NCBI RefSeq assembly: GCF_003253745.1
Contig: NZ_MZXV01000013.1
Location: 992,001-1,056,000 of the forward strand
Direction: 5' to 3'
Length of the DNA stretch: 64,000 nucleotides
From: Mesorhizobium kowhaii
GTDB lineage: Bacteria > Pseudomonadota > Alphaproteobacteria > Rhizobiales > Rhizobiaceae
The position numbers were made by a program, and so were the translations under genes. Below are positions 40,954-49,353 of the stretch, piece after piece. The notes below the pieces were generated by a model. That model was not told the origin of the DNA. It ran no database searches and saw only the letters and a program-made list of their open reading frames with translations. Position 1 is the first letter of the stretch. Each line of letters opens with the position of its first letter.

Positions 40954-41472
40954 ATGGCGACTTCGACCGAACGCGCAGTGTTTGCCGGCGGCTGTTTCTG
41001 GGGCATGCAGGATTTGATACGGCGCTATCCCGGTGTCATCTCCACCCGTGTCGGCTACAGCGGTGGCGACGTGCCCAACGCCACCTATCGCAACCATGGC
41101 ACCCATGCCGAGGCCATCGAGATCAATTTCGATCCGGCCATCATCAGCTATCGCACGCTGCTGGAGCGCTTTTTCCAGATCCATGATCCGACGACCCGCA
41201 ACCGCCAGGGCAACGATGTCGGAATGAGCTATCGCTCGGCAATCTATTACACCAGCGACGAACAGAAGCGCGTGGCCGAAGACACCATCGCCGATGTCGA
41301 TGCCTCTGGCCTGTGGCCGGGCAAGGTCGTCACCGAAGTCGCGCCGGCCGGTCCCTTCTGGGAAGCCGAGCCTGAACATCAGGACTACCTGGAGAAATAC
41401 CCCAACGGCTACACCTGCCACTTCGTCAGGCCGGGCTGGAAGCTGCCGGTTCGCGAGAAGGCGGTTTCCTAA
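40954..41472 (+). CDS. msrA: Peptide methionine sulfoxide reductase MsrA
   Basis: 172 residues from ATG 40954, GAGGAG upstream. Catalytic GCFWG (Cys14) with Glu/Tyr residues in [20 protein letters not shown], then [18 protein letters not shown], all standard. It reduces methionine-S-sulfoxide in proteins using thioredoxin. No second (MsrB) domain. The upstream palindromic repeat is unlikely to be part of the gene. Confidence 0.95.
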   Translation: MATSTERAVFAGGCFWGMQDLIRRYPGVISTRVGYSGGDVPNATYRNHGTHAEAIEINFDPAIISYRTLLERFFQIHDPTTRNRQGNDVGMSYRSAIYYTSDEQKRVAEDTIADVDASGLWPGKVVTEVAPAGPFWEAEPEHQDYLEKYPNGYTCHFVRPGWKLPVREKAVS

Positions 41473-41499
41473 GGTTCACAGTTCCCGGTTCCGCCGGAC

Positions 41500-41529
41500 A
41501 TGCCGCTCGACGACCTCGTCGAGCGGCAT
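41500..41529. terminator. Near-perfect 30-bp palindrome between convergent genes
   Basis: ATGCCGCTCGACGA CC TCGTCGAGCGGCAT: 14-bp arms around two bases, between msrA and the SDR gene. No T-run; may act as a bidirectional terminator hairpin. Confidence 0.55.
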
Positions 41530-41658
41530 CGTGCGTATGAGTGTGGTGCCGGTCCGGCAGTTATAAGGTTTTCGCAATTTTCTTATAACTCGCTTGAGAT
41601 TCGGAGCAAAAGCGCCACGGAGCAATCGATCGCGGCGGGGAACGGGCTGCGGGAGTTT

Positions 41659-42396
41659 TCAGGACTGCTGCGTTGGATAGAGGGTCAGGATGTTGACGTT
41701 GACCCTTGGTGGCTGCGAGACCGCATAGAGCATGGCGGCGGCGATGTCCTCGCTCTCCAGCTGCTCCATGTTGCCCAACCTTTGCTCGACCGCCAGTCGC
41801 ACCTCGTCGCGCATGTTGGCCGTGAACTCTGTCCTGACCGCGCCCGGCTCGATCACCGTGACGCGGATACCGTCCTTGCCGATTTCGCGGCGCAGCGATT
41901 CCGCCATGGCGCTGGCCGCATGCTTGGTGCCGGAATAGACCACCGATGGGTGGATGTAGCGGCCGGTACCAGACGACACGATGATGATGTGGCCTGATCC
42001 CTGCCGTTTCATTGCCGGCAGCGCCGCATTGATCGTGTAGAGCAGACCCAGGATGTTGATATCGACCATCTCCCGGTATTCGCCGGTGGTGGTGTTCCGG
42101 AAGGGGGCGGCGACGCCGACACCGGCAACATTGAACAGCATGTCCAGCCGGCCATAGCTTTCCAGCACGCGCCGGACCATGGCTGTGGCCTGCGCCTCGT
42201 CGGCAATGTCGGCCTCGATCACGAGCGCCTCACCGCGGGCGTCGCGGATGCGTGTGGCCAGATCATCGAGGCGCTGCCGGCGCCGCGCCGCGATGGCGAC
42301 GACCGCGCCTTGCTCCGCCAGAGCCAGCGCGGTCGCCGCGCCAATTCCCGAGGAGGCGCCGGTCACCAACGCGATTTTTCCGTTGAGTTTCTGCAT
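41659..42396 (-). CDS. Short-chain dehydrogenase/reductase
   Basis: 245 residues, classical SDR: TGASSGIG (12-19), NVAG (89-92), Ser141/142, Tyr154 and Lys158 (YSGTK). NAD(P)-dependent oxidoreductase of unknown substrate. Its start is 146 bp from the divergent LysR gene at 42542, the usual layout for a LysR-regulated target. Confidence 0.93.
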   Translation of the reverse strand: MQKLNGKIALVTGASSGIGAATALALAEQGAVVAIAARRRQRLDDLATRIRDARGEALVIEADIADEAQATAMVRRVLESYGRLDMLFNVAGVGVAAPFRNTTTGEYREMVDINILGLLYTINAALPAMKRQGSGHIIIVSSGTGRYIHPSVVYSGTKHAASAMAESLRREIGKDGIRVTVIEPGAVRTEFTANMRDEVRLAVEQRLGNMEQLESEDIAAAMLYAVSQPPRVNVNILTLYPTQQS

Positions 42397-42541
42397 GTTC
42401 GTTGCTCCTGCTCAGAGGGAGATTCAGATGTGCTCGATGCAGATGATCGGCGCCGTTCGAGACATGTCCTCAAGCTAGGCAGCAGACGCCTTGCGGAAAA
42501 TACGATAGACTGCCATCATACTCATTGGAGAATATGGCATA

Positions 42542-43459
42542 ATGCGTGGTAGCGACTATGCGGAGCTGAAGGCCTTTGCCGCTGTCGTCGCGCATGGCAG
42601 CTTCGCCCGTGCCGCTGAAGATCTCAGGATTTCGGCGTCGACGCTTAGCCAGACGATCCGTCAGCTCGAAACGCGGCTTGGCCTGCGCCTGCTCAACCGC
42701 ACCACCCGCAGCCTCTCTTTGACCGAAGCCGGCGCGCGCCTGCATGCGCGCTTCGCGCCGGCGTTGGCCGAGATGGAGGCGGCGGTCAGCGATGCGGCCG
42801 CCTTGCGCGACACGCCGGCCGGCATCTTGCGCGTCCATATGCCCAGCGTTGCCGCCACCACCTATCTGGAGCCGGTGCTCGGCCGTTTTTATGAGGCATG
42901 GCCGGACATCGTGCTGGACGTGACGATCGACGATGCCGCCGTCGACATTGTCGAGGCCGGCTATGATGTCAGCGCCAGGCTTGGCGAATTTCTCGAAGCC
43001 GACATGGTTGCCGTGGCACTTGGTGGCACCCAGCGCCAACTCGCCGTGGCTTCGCCGGACTACATCGCCCGTTGCGGATCGCCGTCAGCACCGGCCGATC
43101 TGCTCCAGCACCGCTGCATCAATTGGCGCCGGCCGGGCAGTGCTGGGCTCTACACATGGGAATTCGCCAGGGATGGTCGATGGTTCTCGGTCGCGGTCAA
43201 TGGTCCGCTGGTCGTCTCCAGTCGTGACATGGCGATTGCCGCCGCCGTGCAGGGCGTCGGCATCGCCTTTTGGGCGGAAGACCTCGTGCGCCCGCTGATC
43301 GATGCCGGCAAGCTGGTGTCGCTGCTGGATGATTGGTGCGCGGTCTTTCCCGGCTGGTTCCTCTGCTATCAGAAGCAGCGTCATACATCACCGGCGGTAC
43401 GGGCTTTCGTCGATTTCCTGCGCCATGCGCATACCGGCAGCCAGACGCCGCGGCAGTGA
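42542..43459 (+). CDS. LysR-family transcriptional regulator
   Basis: 305 residues. N-terminal winged HTH (ELKAFAAVVAHGSFARAAED, LRISASTLSQTIRQLETRLG) and a C-terminal periplasmic-binding-like effector domain of the CrgA/DmlR branch (PAGILRVHMPSVAATTYLEP). Divergent from the SDR gene, which it probably controls. ATG at 42542; ribosome site weak. Confidence 0.93.
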   Translation: MRGSDYAELKAFAAVVAHGSFARAAEDLRISASTLSQTIRQLETRLGLRLLNRTTRSLSLTEAGARLHARFAPALAEMEAAVSDAAALRDTPAGILRVHMPSVAATTYLEPVLGRFYEAWPDIVLDVTIDDAAVDIVEAGYDVSARLGEFLEADMVAVALGGTQRQLAVASPDYIARCGSPSAPADLLQHRCINWRRPGSAGLYTWEFARDGRWFSVAVNGPLVVSSRDMAIAAAVQGVGIAFWAEDLVRPLIDAGKLVSLLDDWCAVFPGWFLCYQKQRHTSPAVRAFVDFLRHAHTGSQTPRQ

Positions 43460-43630
43460 AGGTTCCCGATAAATTCCGCTTCGGCAGCATTGATTGCTTC
43501 GGCTCAGGGCCTGAGCCTGGCGCAATGCCTTGGCGCAGCGCACCAAAAAACGGCTTTCGCTTCAGCTCGAATGGCGCTTTAACCCGCGCATCCACAGGGG
43601 TGCTCCGTACCGTCGGGTCTGAGACGGGGG

Positions 43631-43847
43631 CGGCAAGCGGCGCTGATCGAGGCCTCGCTGAGGGCACTGATCGATGGTCATTACCTGCGCAGCCAAAGCG
43701 GCGCCATCGGCACCATGGATCCGGCCCGGATGGACGCGATCGGCGACTATCTCTTCGCGTCCGGCATTCTGCGCGATGCCAATAACGATGCTGTCAAGCA
43801 ACGCCTGGATTTCGCGGGGGTATTTCAGCAATGCGTATCTGGGGTAG
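43631..43847 (+). pseudogene. 3' remnant of an NMT1/THI5-like ABC substrate-binding protein
   Basis: The frame at 43631 reads RQAALIEASLRALIDGHYLR, then SQSGAIGTMDPARMDAIGDY and LFASGILRDANNDAVK, the C-terminal pattern of nitrate/sulfonate/riboflavin-type binding proteins. After LDFAG an extra G in GGGGG shifts the frame; the intended ending YFSNAYLG and stop (43845-43847) is in the next frame. The N-terminal 250 residues are absent. Nothing else of an ABC system is nearby. Confidence 0.75.
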
Positions 43848-44041
43848 GGAGCCTCGCCAACCAAAGGAGCGAGCGATTGCCGACCCTCGCATAATCTCAG
43901 GATTGCATCCAGGCTGCGCAGCAATCCTTGATGGTCACTCTCGGCCCGGTTTAATGCCAATCCGGCATTGTTGATTAACCGTCCGGCAATGGTTGCATGC
44001 AAAGGTCGCCCCGAGGGATAATCGGGTGCTTGGCCTTGTTC

Positions 44042-44722
44042 ATGTCAAAAAGTGAAACCCTTTCGCACGTCAACGACGATGGGATTTTGTCCGTAGCCCG
44101 AAAGCCGGAAATCCTAGTCGACTTGCGGGAAGGCTTCTTTCGGACCTGCGCGCTGGTTTTCGCGGGGCTGTTTGTCTATCGCGGCATATCTCACCTCATG
44201 CTCGACCCGACCCGTCTCAACGTGGCGCTGGTGGCGACTTCCGAGATCCTTACCTTTACCTGGCTGCTTCTGTCGCGGCGGCCTCAGGTTCGCGACTGGA
44301 ACCCGCTCACGGTGATCGTCTCCGTGATCGCCAGCTTCGGTGTCGGCTTCATCACCTTTGAGCCCGGCGTTGCCATCATCACGGTCTATGTCGCCGCGCC
44401 GCTGCAAGCCCTGGCGTTGGGTTTCGTGATCTGGGGAAAGATATCGCTGGGGCGTTCGTTCGCCATTCTGCCGGGCAATCGCGGCGTGATGACCGGCGGT
44501 GCCTACCGCCTGGTGCGACACCCGATCTATTCCGGCTATCTGGTCGGCCATCTCCTGTTCCTGCTGTCCGCCTTTTCCTTCTACAATCTCGCCGTCTACG
44601 CCGTCATCACGTTCTTCCAGATGCATCGCATCCTGCGCGAAGAGGCGCTCCTTGCCGCCACGCCGGAATATCGGGACTATATGAAGCGCGTCCACTACAG
44701 GCTGTACTACGGGATCGTCTGA
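44042..44722 (+). CDS. Isoprenylcysteine/phospholipid methyltransferase-like membrane protein
   Basis: 226 residues with about five helices. C-terminal GGAYRLVRHPIYSGYLVGHL and EEALLAATPEYRDYMKRVHY are the conserved ICMT/PEMT signature (RHPxYxG and EE...Y). It would methylate a lipid or lipid-soluble substrate with SAM at the membrane. Start ATG 44042; the TTG at 43997 is less likely. A terminator follows at 44790. Confidence 0.87.
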   Translation: MSKSETLSHVNDDGILSVARKPEILVDLREGFFRTCALVFAGLFVYRGISHLMLDPTRLNVALVATSEILTFTWLLLSRRPQVRDWNPLTVIVSVIASFGVGFITFEPGVAIITVYVAAPLQALALGFVIWGKISLGRSFAILPGNRGVMTGGAYRLVRHPIYSGYLVGHLLFLLSAFSFYNLAVYAVITFFQMHRILREEALLAATPEYRDYMKRVHYRLYYGIV

Positions 44723-44789
44723 CAACAGGGCCTGTGGACGGAGGCAGCTACGACCCGACCTCGCGCCGCTGAAGCTGGAAAACGCTAAG

Positions 44790-44819
44790 GGCCCGCTGCC
44801 GCAAGGTGGTGGGCCTTTT
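44790..44819 (+). terminator. Rho-independent terminator
   Basis: GGCCCGCTGCC GCAA GGTGGTGGGCC followed by TTTT, 67 bp behind the methyltransferase stop. Confidence 0.8.
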
Positions 44820-44963
44820 CACTTTGCCGGCGAATCTTCTTCATGCATGCACCCCATGACAATCTCGCGGAACGGTAAGGCTGCTCGAACGTTTACGTCA
44901 TCGAAACATCGCGTGCGACGATGTTCAAACCGGCGCGTCAGCGTCTACAGGAGCGGGAAAGCC

Positions 44964-45128
44964 ATGGGCCTCGGAACCATACTCATCATTATTCTTGTCA
45001 TAGCGTTGCTTGGAGGCTTCAGCGGCTTCGGCGGCGGGCCGTTCTATGGCACCGGCTATTATGGCGGCGGCGGCCTCGGGCTCGTGCTGCTCGTCATCAT
45101 CGTGCTTGTCGTGCTCGGACGCATCTAG
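44964..45128 (+). CDS. DUF3309 family small membrane protein
   Basis: 54 residues: MGLGTILIIILVIALLGGFS, a Gly/Tyr loop (GGGPFYGTGYYGGGG), and a second helix LGLVLLVIIVLVVLGRI. This is the DUF3309 layout, two helices around a glycine-rich turn. AGGAG lies 12 bases upstream. Function unknown. Confidence 0.85.
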   Translation: MGLGTILIIILVIALLGGFSGFGGGPFYGTGYYGGGGLGLVLLVIIVLVVLGRI

Positions 45129-45308
45129 CCGCGTTGCTCGCCGGAACGATCTCAATCCCGTGACCGCGTCGATACCGGCGCGCACCGGAATGTGATGTTC
45201 GCAAGCCGGCTTGTGATCCGGCTTGTTTGGAAACTTTTGTAAGGTGATTGCGGTCCACACCCCCCGTGGAAACAAGAGGAAAGGGTCCCACTCCTTGTCC
45301 TCCTCCAA

Positions 45309-45339
45309 GGCCCGCTCCGGTTCGCCGTGGCGGGCTTTT
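45309..45339 (+). terminator. Rho-independent terminator
   Basis: GGCCCGCTCCGG TTCG CCGTGGCGGGC followed by TTTT; one mismatch in the stem. Confidence 0.7.
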
Positions 45340-45399
45340 GCTTGGCGGTCGAGGGAACCGGCTTGCCGTCGAGACAGTTGAGTTGCGGAAGGCTGCCAA

Positions 45400-45573
45400 A
45401 TGCCTGTGACGCTCCGGACAACACTCTGCGAAATTCGCGATGATCTTCACATCCTGCGACGGATGGTGGCGGCTCGCGGCCATATCGAGACCATCCAGGG
45501 AATCGATTCGCTGATTGGGTTGGCGGAAGCAGAGGCCATAAAGGTCATCCGCCGCATCGATCGCGCTGCCTGA
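45400..45573 (+). CDS. Small hypothetical protein, 57 residues
   Basis: MPVTLRTTLCEIRDDLHILR, RRMVAARGHIETIQGIDSLI, then GLAEAEAIKVIRRIDRAA. Homologous over its length to the first 57 residues of the protein at 37827. Helical, soluble. It precedes the flavin-type oxidase gene by 19 bp and could be cotranscribed. Confidence 0.6.
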   Translation: MPVTLRTTLCEIRDDLHILRRMVAARGHIETIQGIDSLIGLAEAEAIKVIRRIDRAA

Positions 45574-45592
45574 ACAGAAAGAAGGATTTGCG

Positions 45593-46078
45593 ATGAACGT
45601 CAAGGAGATGACGCGGCAGGACTGCGTTGCCCTGCTGAAGACGCAACGCATTGGCCGCCTGGCCTGTGTGCGTGACCTCAAACCCTATGTGGTGCCGATC
45701 CATTTTGCCTTCGGCGACAACGCCATTTTCAGTTTCTCGCTTCCCGGCAGGAAGGTCGAGTGGATGCAGGCCAACCCCCACGTCTGCCTTCAGGTCGATG
45801 ATGTAGGTGGCCCGCATGGCTGGAGGAGTGTCGTCGTGGATGGCCTCTTCGAGGAATTGCCCAAAGGGCCCGACCTGGATGACAGCGCTGCCGGCGTCGA
45901 AAGAATGACTGCTCCGATCGACAGTGACCGCAAATTTGCCTGGTCGCTTCTTGCAAAGCATGCGAACTGGTGGGAACCGGGATCCCTGAAGCCAGGCGCT
46001 ACGCCAACGGTTTCGGGCAGCCATCTCTTCTATCAGATCAGGATCGAGGCGATATCGGGAAGGCAGGCATTGTGGTAG
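45593..46078 (+). CDS. Pyridoxamine 5'-phosphate oxidase-like flavoprotein
   Basis: 161 residues. EMTRQDCVALLKTQRIGRLA, then YVVPIHFAFGDNAIFSFSLP and VCLQVDDVGG match the split-barrel PNPOx-like family (NimA-type/FMN-binding). It probably reduces a small molecule or stores flavin; no specific substrate is suggested. GAAAGAAGGA upstream of the ATG. Confidence 0.85.
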   Translation: MNVKEMTRQDCVALLKTQRIGRLACVRDLKPYVVPIHFAFGDNAIFSFSLPGRKVEWMQANPHVCLQVDDVGGPHGWRSVVVDGLFEELPKGPDLDDSAAGVERMTAPIDSDRKFAWSLLAKHANWWEPGSLKPGATPTVSGSHLFYQIRIEAISGRQALW

Positions 46079-46084
46079 CGGTTT

Positions 46085-47203
46085 TTACGCCGCTCGCGGC
46101 ACCCGTGAGGTGAACGTCGCCCGGGTCACCGACACGCTGGTGCCGTCGGTGTCACTTATAGCTTCCACCTTGGCCTCCAGCTGTTTGACCAGCGCCTCGA
46201 CGATGGCTGTTCCAAGGCCGGTAGCCGGTACGTCGTTGGCGATCTTGCCGACGCCATTGTCCGAAACCGTCAGTTTCCAGTCGCTGCCCGCGGTCTCGTA
46301 GCTCACCTGGATGCGGGCGTCGGTCTTCTCCTTGGGGAAGGCATATTTGATGGCGTTGAGGACGAGTTCGGTGACGATCAGACCGAGGCTGACGGCTCGC
46401 TGCGAGTCCATTCTGCCGCCTTCGGCCGTCACGGTGACCGTGATCGGCTGAGCTTCGCCGACCATCGACGAGGCGAGGCTGCTGCACAATTTCGGAAGGT
46501 AAGAGCCAACATCGATCTCGTCGATACCGGCCGAGGTGTGGAGGTGGCGCTGCACTTCGGCCACGGACAGAACGCGCTGGTGGGCGTCCTTGAGATGCTG
46601 GCGCGTCTCTTCCGATGTGACCGAGCGTGCCTTCAGCAACAGGATGCTGGCGATGATCTGCAGGCTGTTGGCGACCCGATGCTCCATCTCGCGCAGCAGG
46701 ACGTCCTTCTGCCGAAGCAGATCCTCGGTGCGGCTGAGCAGTTCTTCCTTTTCCCGCTCGATGACACGACGGGCGGTTATGTCGTTGAAGGCGAGAAGGA
46801 TGGTGATGGCCGAACTGTGGTCGTAAAGCACCTTGCGGGCGTTGAGCAGCATGGTGCGGCGGCCGATGCGCGGGAAATCATGCTCGACCTCGAAGCCGTC
46901 CATGGCGGTCTTCTCGGGAATGATTGTCTCCAGCAGCAGGCGAAGTGCGGGAATATCCCACTGACCGTCGCCGAGCGCATAGAGCAGCGAGCCCTGGGTC
47001 TGCGCGGGGTCGACTTCGAATGTCTTGTAGAAGGAGCGGCTGGCCGCCAGCACGCGAAACTGCTCGTCGAGCACGAGAAACGGCTCGGTGATCGTGTTGA
47101 CGATCGCCTGCGCCAGCGTCTGTGCGTCCTCGATATTCGCAATGGGTTGAAACATGGGCACAAAGCCAAATGAGCGGCGTTCTGCCACTCCAAATAGGGA
47201 CAT
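46085..47203 (-). CDS. PAS-HisKA_2 histidine kinase
   Basis: 372 residues from ATG 47203 (alternative ATG 47155). A PAS-like sensor (TITEPFLVLDEQFRVLAASR ... ITARRVIEREK) and coiled coil precede a HisKA_2 phosphoacceptor (LLREMEHRVANSLQIIASIL) and HATPase (TELVLNAIKYAFPKEKTDAR, LTVSDNGVGKI). Soluble. Typical of Rhizobiales sensors in light, stress or general stress signalling. No partner regulator adjacent. Confidence 0.9.
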   Translation of the reverse strand: MSLFGVAERRSFGFVPMFQPIANIEDAQTLAQAIVNTITEPFLVLDEQFRVLAASRSFYKTFEVDPAQTQGSLLYALGDGQWDIPALRLLLETIIPEKTAMDGFEVEHDFPRIGRRTMLLNARKVLYDHSSAITILLAFNDITARRVIEREKEELLSRTEDLLRQKDVLLREMEHRVANSLQIIASILLLKARSVTSEETRQHLKDAHQRVLSVAEVQRHLHTSAGIDEIDVGSYLPKLCSSLASSMVGEAQPITVTVTAEGGRMDSQRAVSLGLIVTELVLNAIKYAFPKEKTDARIQVSYETAGSDWKLTVSDNGVGKIANDVPATGLGTAIVEALVKQLEAKVEAISDTDGTSVSVTRATFTSRVPRAA

Positions 47204-47345
47204 TATACATTTGCCCGACCGTTGTCGCGAAGTGAATCCGCAGGCACGGTGATGTGATGCCTCACATCGCCGCTGAAAAAAGGCGGGCATTTGGCCCGCC
47301 TTCATCCAGCTGTTCGATTTGGGTATGCGCCCAAATCGTGGTGCG

Positions 47346-47633
47346 TCAGTTCGCGCCGCCGAGCTGCTTGGTCATCTTGCAGAAATTGTCATGCGACTTG
47401 GCAATGGCCTCGTCGCCACATTCCTTCGTCATGCCTGCGCGGTCTTCTTCCTTCATGGCCATCCAGGCGGTCTTGAATTCCGCCTCGGACTTCATGGTCT
47501 TCATGCCGGCATCGGTGAAGAACGGCGACATCTTTGCCGGATCGTCAAGCGCGGACGTGTGGGTAGCCGCAAGCGCTGAGCCAGTCATCATTGCAAGCGC
47601 CATCGCGCCCATGGTGAGCATCTTGAAGTTCAT
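47346..47633 (-). CDS. Small exported protein
   Basis: 95 residues from ATG 47633 (GAGAGGA upstream). Signal peptide MNFKMLTMGAMALAMMTGSA then LAA; the mature helical part (TAWMAMKEEDRAGMTKECGD) with two cysteines and many Lys/Met. Similar small periplasmic proteins are frequent in rhizobia; function unknown. Confidence 0.7.
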   Translation of the reverse strand: MNFKMLTMGAMALAMMTGSALAATHTSALDDPAKMSPFFTDAGMKTMKSEAEFKTAWMAMKEEDRAGMTKECGDEAIAKSHDNFCKMTKQLGGAN

Positions 47634-47794
47634 CTGGATATTCCTCTCTGTGGAGGTCATTAAAATAAACGACCTGCAGACAAACGGAATCGAGAGAAAA
47701 CAGTTCCTTGAAATGAACATATATTAAAACGACGTTTTATTTTACCGGCCCTGTGTGGAACGCCGCCGAGTCAACTGGAGCTGTGGCGGTCGAC

Positions 47795-48052
47795 CTACTC
47801 CATGTCCGGCACGTCGCCGCTGACGAACAGCGTCGTCGGTGGGCCGTAGTCGCCCAGCATGGGGTCGGCATCACGGCTCCAGGCGATGACGCCGACATGC
47901 TTTGCCGCCAGAGCCCTGGCGGTGCGGATGGCGCGGTCCTCGCTCTGCTGGTCGGCAGGGCCGAAGGCCGGAAACAATTCGCCGTCTCCGCCGCGGTCGA
48001 ACGCGACCACGACAATCAGTTTGGGACTTTTCTGGCCACTGGAATCGGACAT
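47795..48052 (-). CDS. Hypothetical protein, 85 residues
   Basis: MSDSSGQKSPKLIVVVAFDR, then GGDGELFPAFGPADQQSEDR, AIRTARALAAKHVGVIAWSR and TTLFVSGDVPDME. Alternating beta-strand/helix pattern; the family is common in Rhizobiales and unnamed. AGGTG lies a few bases before the ATG. Divergent from the DUF982 gene. Confidence 0.65.
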   Translation of the reverse strand: MSDSSGQKSPKLIVVVAFDRGGDGELFPAFGPADQQSEDRAIRTARALAAKHVGVIAWSRDADPMLGDYGPPTTLFVSGDVPDME

Positions 48053-48126
48053 CTTGCACCTTCCTCAGAGAATCTATCACATTGCAGGGAATTAGGTCGG
48101 CACGTTCGACCTCGGGAGGTGACGTG

Positions 48127-48396
48127 GTGCAAGACCAGCGTTTCGACGAGCCGGTCAGGATTGCGCTCGGCCGGTCGCGAAACTCGATCTTCAACGTGGA
48201 GCGGGTTGCCCAGGCCGCCGATATTCTGATGAACCGCTGGCCGGTGGCGACAGGGCAAAGGCACATGGCAGCCCGCAAGGTCTGCCTGGCCGTGCTTGAG
48301 GGAAAGAAAGAAGCTTCGGCGGCACGAGCGGCGTTCATCAGCGCCGCAATCGAGGCGGACATCCTCGTTGAACCCCGTGAAGTGTCGATGCCGTAG
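48127..48396 (+). CDS. DUF982 family protein
   Basis: 89 residues from GTG 48127 (another GTG at 48124), behind GGGAGGTGAC. FDEPVRIALGRSRNSIFNVE, AADILMNRWPVATGQRHMAA, then ARAAFISAAIEADILVEP: the DUF982 layout. Fourth copy of the family in the window (29439, 29681 frameshifted, 37580). Confidence 0.75.
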   Translation: MQDQRFDEPVRIALGRSRNSIFNVERVAQAADILMNRWPVATGQRHMAARKVCLAVLEGKKEASAARAAFISAAIEADILVEPREVSMP

Positions 48397-48560
48397 CCTG
48401 CCCAGAAAAGTTGAAACAAGATCTGGCTCTATCCTATTGATTGATTGAGGTCTTTTCGACGATTGGGGTCAGATTTTCGGATCCGTATTGCCTGCCGATC
48501 GACGCTTTGCAGGCATTTCCGCACCGTTCGCTGCCCATTTGGCGTGTCTTCGGCATCCCG

Positions 48561-48622
48561 TTGACACGGTATCCGCACCCATATATTGAACAGGATTATA
48601 CAGGTTCACTAGACAGGTACGC
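48561..48622 (+). promoter_or_regulatory. Promoter and operator-like region for the GntR locus
   Basis: -35 TTGACA (48561-48566), 17-base spacer, -10 TATTGA; then GAACAGGATTATACAGGTTC (imperfect inverted repeat) and ACAGGT copies just before the GntR start, likely its own binding site. Confidence 0.45.
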
Positions 48623-48624
48623 AT

Positions 48625-49350
48625 ATGAAGCGGCGCGCTGTTCAACTGTCTCCCGGCACGGGCAAGCCCGAGCAGATCGCCACTGTCCTGGAGCACGAAA
48701 TCCGGTCCGGCGTGCTCGGCTTCGGCGACCGCCTGCAGAGCGAGAACGAGCTGGTCCAGCGCTTCTCCGTCAGCCGCAACACGGTTCGCAAGGGCCTCGA
48801 AGAACTGTCCAGCCGCGGGCTGATCACCACCAAGGTCGGCATCGGCTCGTTCGTCACCTTCGACGGCAAGCCGGTCGACGACGCGATCGGATGGTCGCGG
48901 GCGCTCGCCAATGCGGGCGCCAATGCCGAGACGCGGACGCTGCGGCTGGAGGTGATCGAGGACGCCGACCTGGCTACCTGGCTTGGCATCGAGAGCCCGT
49001 TTTTCATCGCCGTCGACCGGGTGCGCACAAACGCCAGCGACGGCCATGCGATTTCCATCGAGCGCAGCCGGCTGCCGCTGTCGCCGGAGCTGGAGGACGT
49101 GCCGCTGCGCGGCCTGCGCGAGGGTTCGCTGCACCAGACGCTGCGTGGCGCTGGTCTCATTCCGGACCATGGCGAGGAATGGGTCGAGATCGAGATGCTC
49201 AATGCCGACGATGCCGCCATCCTCGGTTGCCCGCAAGGCACGCCGTTCCTGCGCGGCCGCCGGTTGACCCGTGCCGCCGACGATCGGCCGATCGAATATG
49301 TCACCAGCCTGCTCAACCCGGCGCATTTCGCGCTGCATATGAGGTTCTGA
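48625..49350 (+). CDS. GntR/HutC-family regulator with UTRA domain
   Basis: 241 residues. N-terminal GntR winged HTH (LEHEIRSGVLGFGDRLQSEN, ELVQRFSVSRNTVRKGLEEL) and a C-terminal UTRA effector domain (residues about 95-240, ending LLNPAHFALHMRF). First gene of the catabolic locus; three bases separate it from the ADP-ribosylglycohydrolase gene. It should sense the imported compound or its breakdown product and control the whole locus. Confidence 0.92.
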   Translation: MKRRAVQLSPGTGKPEQIATVLEHEIRSGVLGFGDRLQSENELVQRFSVSRNTVRKGLEELSSRGLITTKVGIGSFVTFDGKPVDDAIGWSRALANAGANAETRTLRLEVIEDADLATWLGIESPFFIAVDRVRTNASDGHAISIERSRLPLSPELEDVPLRGLREGSLHQTLRGAGLIPDHGEEWVEIEMLNADDAAILGCPQGTPFLRGRRLTRAADDRPIEYVTSLLNPAHFALHMRF

Positions 49351-49353
49351 GCG

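Noticed and set aside
43562..44002. Reverse-strand 146-residue frame
   Set aside because: The forward strand there encodes the recognisable end of an ABC binding protein, so the reverse frame is a shadow.
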